DNA of 5,569 nt from Fibrobacteraceae bacterium (lineage in GTDB: Bacteria > Fibrobacterota > Fibrobacteria > Fibrobacterales > Fibrobacteraceae): contig JABUUT010000035.1 in NCBI GenBank assembly GCA_021443045.1, positions 43,384 to 48,952 on the forward strand, given 5' to 3'. Each line of letters begins with the position of its first letter. The stretch's first letter is position 1. The position numbers were made by a program, and so were the translations under genes. Positions 1 through 4,749 of the stretch are shown here, one piece after another. The notes below the pieces were generated by a model. The model was not told the DNA's origin, searched no databases, and was given only the letters and a program-made list of their open reading frames with translations.

Positions 1-203
1 TCGGTCACATCCTTGATGCCGCGAAGGTCTATGGACTGAACATTTTGGGCACGTAGGTCAAAAAGAATTTGGGTGGCCAATTTTACTTCTTCTGGAAGTT
101 CGGTGCTGATTTTTTTAGGAGCCGTCTTTTTTGTTGCAACTTTTTTTGTGGTAGCCTTTTTGGCTGTGGTTGTTTTTGTTGTTGTTTTCTTGGCTACGGT
201 CAT
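1..203 (-). CDS. rsfS: RsfS ribosomal silencing factor, 5' part, with a lysine-rich N-terminal tail (runs off left edge)
   Basis: RsfS (Iojap/DUF143 family) binds ribosomal protein uL14 on the large subunit and blocks subunit joining in starvation. Only the first 67 residues are in the window. Residues 42-67 match the start of the conserved core: the stretch LATQILFDLRAQNVQ followed by IDLRGIKDVT corresponds to the family's helix, then the strand with the D-[VL]-x-G-...-[ST]-x-T-D signature. Residues 1-31 are an extra basic tail of almost only K, T and A, with KK pairs at 5-6, 15-16, 20-21, 25-26 and 30-31. Short bacterial RsfS proteins such as the E. coli one lack it. The ATG at 203-201 is chosen because GGGAG lies 7 nt upstream (about 211-215) and because it overlaps the stop of the preceding lipoprotein gene as ATGA, suggesting translational coupling. 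The family call is confident; the role of the tail is unknown. Confidence 0.85.
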   Translation of the reverse strand, partial: MTVAKKTTTKTTTAKKATTKKVATKKTAPKKISTELPEEVKLATQILFDLRAQNVQSIDLRGIKDVT

Positions 204-592
204 TTTTGTTCTCCCTGTTCGCCTTCTATGATTTTGTTAAAGTCTTTACCTAGATAAATGGATGCATCTATGGCCGTAGCTCTTTTGCTTGCTACAACCA
301 TAACATTTTTTGTTTTAAGGGCTTTGGCTAGTGCTTGAGCTCCTTCCCATTCCGGATTTCTCAATACTAATATAGTTTCTTTATAATTCTGTAGAACATC
401 GTTACTTTTACTCACCACATCAAATCCATGTTGCCGCAGATAGGTTGTCATTTTGTTGGCGGCCCCATTGATGTCGCAACTGTTCAGCACCTCTATGTCG
501 CCCTTGTAACGGCGAAATTCCTGCACAACAGGCTTTTCCTCCTGGCAGGCCCACAATGCTAAACAACACAGAAAAATACAGATAATTTTCAT
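200..592 (-). CDS. Small lipoprotein with a LytR_C (LytR/CpsA/Psr C-terminal) domain
   Basis: A 130-residue predicted lipoprotein. The N-terminus is a short lipoprotein signal: MK, a hydrophobic run, then LWAC with the lipid-bearing cysteine at residue 16 (W at -2 is unusual but tolerated). From about residue 33 to 119 the sequence resembles the LytR_C domain: the opening IEVLNSCDINGAA (family style VEVLNGSGVxGLA), a helix ending LRQHGFDVV, the mid-domain YKETILVLRNP, and the closing SIYLGKDF (family style V.VVLGxDF). That domain usually sits at the C-terminus of LytR-CpsA-Psr cell-wall ligases; here it stands alone on a lipid anchor, so no catalytic role is expected. In many bacteria a lytR-type gene lies next to rsfS, as here. 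ATG 592-590 overlaps the upstream stop as TAATG and gives a compact signal peptide. An in-frame TTG at 601 is less likely. No strong ribosome binding site is seen, consistent with translational coupling. Confidence 0.72.
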   Translation of the reverse strand: MKIICIFLCCLALWACQEEKPVVQEFRRYKGDIEVLNSCDINGAANKMTTYLRQHGFDVVSKSNDVLQNYKETILVLRNPEWEGAQALAKALKTKNVMVVASKRATAIDASIYLGKDFNKIIEGEQGEQK

Positions 593-1104
593 TACGGCCA
601 AAAGTTAGAATTTCTACGGGGAATAATGGTTCGAAAATGGGGAACATAGGCCTTCATATAATCCTCTTCGTTAATAACCGAAAGGTGAAGGGTGGCGTTC
701 TGGTTTATTTTATATTCGAGAGTAATGTCGGGAAGTATAAAATCCATGTTTCCTTGCCGTGCATCTTCTTTGGCAACGGGGGCTCCCGTTTTAATGGAAG
801 TGTAAAGTGGCATCCATAGTCCCAGGTTTGCGAACAAATGAACATCGGGGCTAAATTCGTAAGCTAAATGGGCCATGTATGTGGATTGGGCAAAGCTGCC
901 AAAGGGCCCTGACGCAAAACTTACTGTGTAGGAATAGGCCGAAAAAAGAGCCGGATCTATAGAGGTTTGCCTTAATAAAATGCCTGTATCAAAGTAGTCT
1001 CTATTCCAGGGAATGCCCGAACTTTCCTCCTGCGCCATGGAGATGGTAAAAAAAAGAAACCCAATAGCCATTGCCTTATGGAATGTAGAACTTAAGTGGA
1101 ACAT
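592..1104 (-). CDS. Exported beta-strand-rich protein, function unknown
   Basis: A 170-residue protein I cannot name. Residues 1-24 look like a signal peptide (a hydrophobic run at about 12-22, then SMA before Q25); a second Met at residue 12 could also start a shorter signal. The mature part has alternating aromatic/hydrophobic segments typical of amphipathic beta strands: about 56-66, 76-85, 88-96, 121-131 and 136-144, including AHLAYEFSPDVHLFANLGLW and ITLEYKINQNATLHLSV. This suggests a small outer-membrane or periplasmic beta protein. It ends in proline rather than the C-terminal aromatic of classical barrels, although a Trp is penultimate. I have an impression of similar short exported proteins in other FCB-group genomes but cannot verify it. 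It lies 49 nt after panD, with a -10-like TATATT ending 6 nt before its ATG and no clear ribosome binding site. Its stop overlaps the next gene's start, so it is expected to share that lipoprotein's transcript. Confidence 0.6.
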   Translation of the reverse strand: MFHLSSTFHKAMAIGFLFFTISMAQEESSGIPWNRDYFDTGILLRQTSIDPALFSAYSYTVSFASGPFGSFAQSTYMAHLAYEFSPDVHLFANLGLWMPLYTSIKTGAPVAKEDARQGNMDFILPDITLEYKINQNATLHLSVINEEDYMKAYVPHFRTIIPRRNSNFWP

Positions 1105-1110
1105 GACTTT

Positions 1111-1116
1111 AATATA
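1111..1116 (-). promoter_or_regulatory. Candidate -10 element (TATATT) for the 1104 gene
   Basis: On the minus strand TATATT is followed by 6 nt and then the ATG at 1104, in the 49-nt gap after panD. A run of nine A's (complement of 1131-1139) lies just upstream where a -35 or UP element would be, and no TTGACA-like box is visible. If used, transcription would begin at or next to the start codon. The same hexamer occurs before both tRNAs and the 4750 gene. Confidence 0.45.
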
Positions 1117-1153
1117 CTACATTCCAGAAATTTTTTTTTGACCCGGAATAGTT

Positions 1154-1504
1154 TTAGCGTATAATTTCGTTCTTGGCATTTACGCGAATTACCGTTGGAA
1201 CCCAATTTTTGGCATCTTCTTCGCTCATGGTGGCGTATGCCACGATAATGACCAAGTCTCCTGGTTGCACCAGGCGGGCAGCGGCTCCGTTCAAGCAAAT
1301 AACACCGGAGCCTGCAGGACCTTCAATAACATAGGTATCTAAACGAGAACCGTTGTTAACGTCTAGTACACCCACTTTTTCAAAGGGAAGAATGTTAGCG
1401 GCATCCATCAAATCACGAGCAATGGTAATGGAACCCTCGTAATTCAGGTTTGCGTCGGTAACAGTTGCTCGGTGGATTTTGCTTTTAAGTAATTCCAGCT
1501 GCAT
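1154..1504 (-). CDS. panD: Aspartate 1-decarboxylase PanD (pyruvoyl enzyme)
   Basis: PanD converts L-aspartate to beta-alanine and CO2 (EC 4.1.1.11), supplying beta-alanine for pantothenate and CoA in the cytoplasm. The 116-residue protein is close to the usual 115-130. The self-cleavage site YEGS is intact, with Gly24-Ser25 at the same positions as in E. coli PanD; cleavage there makes the pyruvoyl group from Ser25. Other expected active-site residues are present: Lys9, Arg54, Thr57 and Tyr58 (in SRLDTY), and the NGAAA loop at 72-76, followed by the VQPGDLVIIVAYATM segment. The C-terminus stops soon after the last strand, shorter than in E. coli. The start is fixed by this numbering. The gene begins 8 nt after the stop of the 2277 gene without a clear ribosome binding site, so it is probably translated by coupling or reinitiation. 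No panB or panC is adjacent in this window. Confidence 0.97.
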   Translation of the reverse strand: MQLELLKSKIHRATVTDANLNYEGSITIARDLMDAANILPFEKVGVLDVNNGSRLDTYVIEGPAGSGVICLNGAAARLVQPGDLVIIVAYATMSEEDAKNWVPTVIRVNAKNEIIR

Positions 1505-1512
1505 TTTAGAGC

Positions 1513-2277
1513 TTAGAACTTAACGTTGAAATAACCGGTAACACCCAAACCCGCCTCGGTACGTGTGGGCGTGGGGATGATTCCGTAGCTAAATCGGTTG
1601 GCATCAGGGTTGCTATCCCACTGGGTGCTAAAGAATGCATCAGCAAAAGACCAAATGTGGGCGCCCACCACAGGAATCAAAAAATAAAACCAGTTTTCTT
1701 CACCAGAGGTGGCCATGTATACCGTGGCTCCAACGCCAGCCAGCCACAGAGCGTCAATCCAAATTGCCGTGGTGTTGTCGTCCATCTTCCACTGATAGAG
1801 AGATGGAACCAGCAAGGAAGCGTATGCCAATCCCTGATGACCAGACTTGTTGCGGTAGGAACGGTCGATGTCAGCATCTTCCAAACCTTCGGAGCGCTGG
1901 CTCAACCATGCTTCTTCGGAAACCCCAAGACGTTCCCAAGGACGTTGAATATATTCGGAGGGACGAACTCCCAATTCTACCAAACGGGTAAGTTTGTCGC
2001 GGGAGATGCCTTCTTCACGTGCTTTTTGGAATTCCCACTGGGAGAGGCCCATTTCTTCGTACTTAAAGCCATCCCATTCGTCACCAGTGGCCTTGGCTTC
2101 GCCAACGGATTCTTCTTCTTCGCTATTGCCGTAAGACTCAAAGGAATCTTTAGATTCTGCAGAAGCTTCAGTAGAGGTTTCTTCTGGTGTGAAATCTTCA
2201 TCAGAATCATCAAACTGAGCAAACGTCATAGAGCCTGCTACGAGAACTACTGACAACAATTTACTCCAATGTGCCAT
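1513..2277 (-). CDS. Exported acidic protein with helical repeats and C-terminal membrane segments, function unknown
   Basis: I do not recognise this 254-residue protein. Residues 1-20 are a signal peptide ending TFA before Q21. Residues 22-68 are strongly acidic and Ser/Glu-rich, probably disordered. Residues 72-140 are helical with short repeating units: MGLSQWEFQKAREEGI, LVELGVRPSEYI and ERLGVSEEAWLSQRSEGL share a G-[LV]-x-x-x-[EWA]-[FYW] pattern. Residues 148-215 contain two or three hydrophobic helices (about 148-161, 170-190 and 195-213), and the C-terminus (225-254) looks like beta strands ending in NVKF. The membrane part vaguely recalls DUF5683-type envelope proteins, a weak impression only. 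Two consecutive ATGs are possible at 2280 and 2277; the second sits 5 nt after AGAGG, a better spacing, and is preferred. It begins 30 nt after the tRNA-Leu 3' end with no terminator between, and panD follows 8 nt after its stop. Confidence 0.7.
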   Translation of the reverse strand: MAHWSKLLSVVLVAGSMTFAQFDDSDEDFTPEETSTEASAESKDSFESYGNSEEEESVGEAKATGDEWDGFKYEEMGLSQWEFQKAREEGISRDKLTRLVELGVRPSEYIQRPWERLGVSEEAWLSQRSEGLEDADIDRSYRNKSGHQGLAYASLLVPSLYQWKMDDNTTAIWIDALWLAGVGATVYMATSGEENWFYFLIPVVGAHIWSFADAFFSTQWDSNPDANRFSYGIIPTPTRTEAGLGVTGYFNVKF

Positions 2278-2282
2278 CATGA

Positions 2283-2287
2283 CCTCT
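2283..2287 (-). promoter_or_regulatory. Ribosome binding site deciding the 2277 start
   Basis: On the minus strand AGAGG lies 5 nt before the ATG at 2277 but only 2 nt before the ATG at 2280, favouring the downstream Met. A further GGAG (2292-2295) lies upstream in the same purine run. Confidence 0.6.
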
Positions 2288-2307
2288 TCTTCTCCAATCT
2301 ATTCTTA

Positions 2308-2391
2308 TGCCGGGGGAGGGAATCGAACCCTCACAGAGTCACCTCTACCGGATTTTGAGTCCGGCGCGTCTACCAATTTCACCACCCCGGC
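2308..2391 (-). tRNA. tRNA-Leu (anticodon CAA)
   Basis: A complete 84-nt class II tRNA decoding UUG. The acceptor arms GCCGGGG and CCCCGGC pair in all seven positions, with discriminator A at 2308. The anticodon stem is CCGGA/TCCGG around the loop CTCAAAA, giving anticodon CAA. The long variable arm contains AGAG/CTCT, typical of tRNA-Leu, and the T arm is GAGGG-TTCGATT-CCCTC. CCA is not encoded; the next bases read TAAGAAT, so it must be added by the nucleotidyltransferase. A -10-like CTATATTTG lies 15-23 nt upstream. The 2277 coding gene begins 30 nt downstream on the same strand and no terminator hairpin separates them. Confidence 0.97.
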
Positions 2392-2403
2392 TAGGGGATT
2401 AAC

Positions 2404-2413
2404 CCAAATATAG
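2404..2413 (-). promoter_or_regulatory. Candidate promoter of tRNA-Leu (CTATATTTG)
   Basis: On the minus strand the TATATT hexamer (2412-2407), within CTATATTTG, lies 15 nt before the first base of tRNA-Leu, predicting a start at about 2400 and a leader of roughly 8 nt. TATATTTG also fits the Bacteroidetes-type TAnnTTTG -7 box. No TTGACA-type box is visible; the -35 zone falls in the left arm of the inverted repeat at 2423-2456. Confidence 0.55.
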
Positions 2414-2422
2414 AACACTTTT

Positions 2423-2456
2423 GCAATTTTTGTAGGGGACTAATACAAAAAATTGC
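2423..2456. repeat. A/T-rich inverted repeat (possible terminator or operator)
   Basis: The arms GCAATTTTTGTA (2423-2434) and TACAAAAAATTGC (2444-2456) are complementary except for one extra A, enclosing a 9-nt loop, GGGGACTAA. The repeat lies between the end of the SPOR gene and the tRNA-Leu promoter. As a minus-strand hairpin it could end miaB-SPOR transcription, but no U-run follows it on that strand; on the plus strand CCCTTTTTG follows. Its left arm also overlaps the expected -35 zone of tRNA-Leu, so an operator role is possible. Confidence 0.5.
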
Positions 2457-2478
2457 CCTTTTTGTGCAAAAAAAACTT

Positions 2479-3402
2479 TTACTTTTTTATAGCTCGGTAC
2501 TCGACATTCAGTGGAGACAGATTTTTGGCTCCAAAATCCACTGCTTTTTCCTTGGAATCAAAAAATTCTGTTTGCACAAGGTAGAGTATTTTTCCGCTAT
2601 CCTGCAAATGTTCCACCATGTTGCAATTGATTTTTCTTTTTTTCAAATTCTGTATCAGTAAGGTGGCATTGTCTTTTACACTAAAGGCTCCCAGCTGAAG
2701 AACCCATTTTTCAGATGTTGTGGGCTTTTTTACGGAATCTGCTGCAGAAGCAGTCTTAGCCAAATCTGTGGGTTTTTCTTTAGGAGTTTCTGCGGGAACT
2801 ACTTTTGGAACTTCGGGGACTGAGGGTGCTGGTTTAAATTCGGAAGATGAACTGGATACACTGGAAGAAGAGGCCAAAGCAGCCGCTTGAGAGGAACTGG
2901 AGGGCTGGGCCAAGGCTTGTGTGGCGGAAATGTTGGCACAACGGCTGGCCAAAGATTCGCTTTTGTTCTTTGCCAAAATGGCCTTGCATACTTTTTGCAG
3001 AACCAGGGCATGGTGGCTTTGGGAGGTTTCTATGGCATGTTCCAAGGAGGCAGCGGCCCGGTCGTATTTTCCCAAATAGAGCTCAAACTGGGCCCGGGTT
3101 ATTAAAAGGTCGGCATAAATGTTTTTTTGTGGACTGGTTTGAAGAATAAGGCTATCGAGGCGTTTGGCTGCTTTTGTAAATTCGTCAGCCTTTCCAATTT
3201 GGGAAAGTGCCAGAATATTCCAAAGCAGACATTCCGGTTGGGCCTCTTTTTCTAAGGTGGGGCATACTGTTTCGTAGGCTTTTGCCGCTTCTACCCAGTT
3301 CCCTGTAACATATTGTTTTTGGGCATCCGCTAAAGAAAGAGCAAAGGCGTTTGCGGTAAAAATCAAGGAAATTGTAATAAAAGAAATGCATTTTTTATTC
3401 AT
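2479..3402 (-). CDS. Exported protein with TPR-like helices, serine linker and C-terminal SPOR domain
   Basis: A 307-residue secreted or periplasmic protein. Residues 1-21 are a signal peptide ending AFA. Residues 22-145 are alpha-helical with TPR-like units (for example GNWVEAAKAYE and LGKYDRAAASLEHAIE), a likely protein-binding module. Residues 160-188 are rich in Ser and Ala with runs of four to five serines, followed by a Pro/Lys linker (190-230). Residues 231-305 form a SPOR domain starting WVLQLGAFSVKDNA and continuing through ILYLVQTEFFDSKEKA; SPOR domains bind denuded peptidoglycan glycan strands, often at division septa. A role in envelope or division architecture is therefore inferred. 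Five cysteines remain in the mature chain (47, 58, 139, 155, 260). The ATG directly follows the miaB stop (TAAATG), and GGAG inside the last miaB codons, 6 nt before the ATG, serves as ribosome binding site, so it is co-transcribed with miaB. Confidence 0.85.
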   Translation of the reverse strand: MNKKCISFITISLIFTANAFALSLADAQKQYVTGNWVEAAKAYETVCPTLEKEAQPECLLWNILALSQIGKADEFTKAAKRLDSLILQTSPQKNIYADLLITRAQFELYLGKYDRAAASLEHAIETSQSHHALVLQKVCKAILAKNKSESLASRCANISATQALAQPSSSSQAAALASSSSVSSSSSEFKPAPSVPEVPKVVPAETPKEKPTDLAKTASAADSVKKPTTSEKWVLQLGAFSVKDNATLLIQNLKKRKINCNMVEHLQDSGKILYLVQTEFFDSKEKAVDFGAKNLSPLNVEYRAIKK

Positions 3403-4707
3403 TTACTTCTCCATTTCTCCCCGAATGGTCCATCCACGAATGTCATTTAATTTACATGTAATATAGTCGCCAGGCCTTACAATTCCCTGTGGCTTAAAGA
3501 CCACTTTTTTAAAGTTGTCGGTTTTGCCCACCATTTCGGAAATGTCCTTAGAAGAAGCCCGTTCCACCAAAATTTCTTCGGTGCGGCCCAGCATCATCTG
3601 GTTTCGCTTAAGGGTAATGCTGTTCTGCAGTTCCACCAGTCGTCCATGGCGTTCCAGCTTTTCTTGTTCCGTTAAGGTTTCCACCTCCTTAGCCGATTCT
3701 GTGCCTTGCCGAGGGCTGTATATAAACATAAAGGCAGAATCAAATTGAGCCTGTTCGGTAGCCTTTAAAGTCCATTCAAAGTCTTCTTCGGTTTCACCAA
3801 CAAAACCGCATATAATGTCGGTGGAAATGCCGTAGTAGGGGTCTTTGGAACGGAGCTGTTCAATAATGCTCATGTACTGCTCCAAGTTGTGCTGGCGTCT
3901 CATTTTTTTGAGCATGGCGTCACTCCCGCTTTGCAGGGGAATATGGGCGTAGTGGCACACTTTGGAGTTGTTCAGCAAAACATCAATAAGCTCGTTGGTG
4001 TAGTGCCTGGGGTGGGGGCTGGTAAACCGGATTCTTCTAATACCGCCAATTTCCGAAATTTTCGTAAGCAACTGGGGAAAATCGCAGTCTTTTGTTTTGT
4101 AGGCGTTTACGGTCTGCCCCAGCAGCATAATTTCGGTAATGCCCTTGTCGGCCACCATTTTCACTTCGTCCAGCACATCCTGGGTTTCCCTGTATTTTTC
4201 GGGCCCTCGCAGGTAGGGAACAATGCAGTAGCTACAACGTTTGTTGCACCCACGCTGAATGGTGATGAAGGTGCTAAAATGGTTTTGGATTTTGGCAAAG
4301 TCCCCCACATAGTTTTGTTCGAGGTCTTCTTCCAGGAAAATTCTTTCTTTAGTGGGGTAGGTGCCCAAAAGCAGGTCTGGAATTTTTTCATAGTGGTCGG
4401 GGCCCACAATAAAATTGACCATTTTTAGTTTTTTAAACAGCTCCTTGCCTCTATTTTTGGCCATGCAGCCACAAACCACCACTTTAAGATCAGGATTTTT
4501 CTTTTTAATGGGTTTAAACTTAGAAATGCGGGCAATTGCCGTTTCTTCGGCTTTTTCACGAACAGAGCAGGTGTTCACTATTATAAAGTCGGCTTCTTCT
4601 GGAGTGTCTACAGAAATGCAGCCCCTGGCTTCCAGTTTTCGGGCTATCATGGCGGAGTCGTATTCATTCATCTGGCAGCCGTAGGTGGCCAAGTGGTATC
4701 TAATCAT
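3403..4707 (-). CDS. miaB: tRNA-2-methylthio-N6-dimethylallyladenosine synthase MiaB
   Basis: MiaB is a radical-SAM methylthiotransferase that adds a methylthio group to i6A37 in tRNAs reading UNN codons, giving ms2i6A37. The 434-residue protein is full length. The N-terminal UPF0004 domain carries the three ligands of the auxiliary Fe-S cluster: Cys11 (TYGCQMN), Cys47 (NTCSVREKAE) and Cys81 (CGCMA). The radical-SAM CxxxCxxC motif is Cys154/158/161 in RGCNKRCSYC. Conserved core segments follow (LLGQTVNAY, RFTSPHPRH, HIPLQSGSD, STDIICGFVGET), and a TRAM RNA-binding domain occupies about 370-432. TYGCQMNEYDS and RGCNKRCSYCIVPYLRG favour MiaB over RimO or MtaB. tRNA-Leu(CAA), encoded nearby, reads UUG and has A37, so it could be a substrate. 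A -10-like TACATT ends 7 nt before the ATG, and no ribosome binding site is visible. Confidence 0.96.
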   Translation of the reverse strand: MIRYHLATYGCQMNEYDSAMIARKLEARGCISVDTPEEADFIIVNTCSVREKAEETAIARISKFKPIKKKNPDLKVVVCGCMAKNRGKELFKKLKMVNFIVGPDHYEKIPDLLLGTYPTKERIFLEEDLEQNYVGDFAKIQNHFSTFITIQRGCNKRCSYCIVPYLRGPEKYRETQDVLDEVKMVADKGITEIMLLGQTVNAYKTKDCDFPQLLTKISEIGGIRRIRFTSPHPRHYTNELIDVLLNNSKVCHYAHIPLQSGSDAMLKKMRRQHNLEQYMSIIEQLRSKDPYYGISTDIICGFVGETEEDFEWTLKATEQAQFDSAFMFIYSPRQGTESAKEVETLTEQEKLERHGRLVELQNSITLKRNQMMLGRTEEILVERASSKDISEMVGKTDNFKKVVFKPQGIVRPGDYITCKLNDIRGWTIRGEMEK

Positions 4708-4714
4708 AGGCGTA

Positions 4715-4720
4715 AATGTA
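4715..4720 (-). promoter_or_regulatory. Candidate -10 element (TACATT) for miaB
   Basis: On the minus strand TACATT is followed by TACGCCT and then the miaB ATG, so a start 7-8 nt downstream would coincide with the initiation codon. No Shine-Dalgarno sequence occurs before this ATG. An alternative minus-strand -10, TATAAAAT (complement of 4732-4739), would give a leader of roughly 18 nt. Confidence 0.35.
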
Positions 4721-4735
4721 GAATTTTTGCTATTT

Positions 4736-4741
4736 TATATT
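4736..4741 (+). promoter_or_regulatory. Candidate -10 element (TATATT) for the 4750 gene
   Basis: TATATT ends 2 nt before the ATG at 4744 and 8 nt before the ATG at 4750. A normal distance to the transcription start would place it at about 4749-4750, making the mRNA leaderless from the second ATG. T/A tracts lie upstream and no TTGACA box is visible. It faces away from the miaB promoter. Confidence 0.45.
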
Positions 4742-4749
4742 ACATGAAT

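Noticed and set aside
69..257. A Cys/Phe-rich small open frame on the plus strand
   Set aside because: Its odd composition is just the complement of the lysine/threonine repeat codons of rsfS.
593..601. TTG start at 601 for the LytR_C lipoprotein
   Set aside because: The ATG at 592 makes a TAATG overlap with the upstream stop and gives a normal lipoprotein signal length.
1657..2253. A 198-residue open frame on the plus strand antisense to the 2277 gene
   Set aside because: The minus-strand protein has a signal peptide, a good ribosome binding site and operon context. The plus-strand translation has no recognisable domain and looks like a complement shadow.
2465..2490. Poly-A/poly-T stretch at the end of the SPOR gene as an intrinsic terminator
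   Set aside because: The possible stem is only A-T pairs partly within the stop region and has no GC core; the repeat at 2423-2456 is a better, though still imperfect, candidate.
2820..2950. Serine-codon repeats as a mobile or CRISPR-like repeat
   Set aside because: Codons vary and there is no regular spacer; it is a low-complexity linker in a secreted protein.
3889..4428. A 179-residue open frame on the plus strand inside miaB
   Set aside because: It lies wholly antisense to a conserved, motif-complete miaB and shows no domain or ribosome binding site.
3403..4707. RimO or MtaB instead of MiaB
   Set aside because: TYGCQMNEYDS at the N-terminus and the RGCNKRCSYCIVPYLRG cluster segment follow MiaB more closely.
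4693..4743. GTG start at 4693 for the plus-strand exported protein
   Set aside because: It would overlap the miaB 5' end and promoter and put 19 charged residues before the signal peptide.
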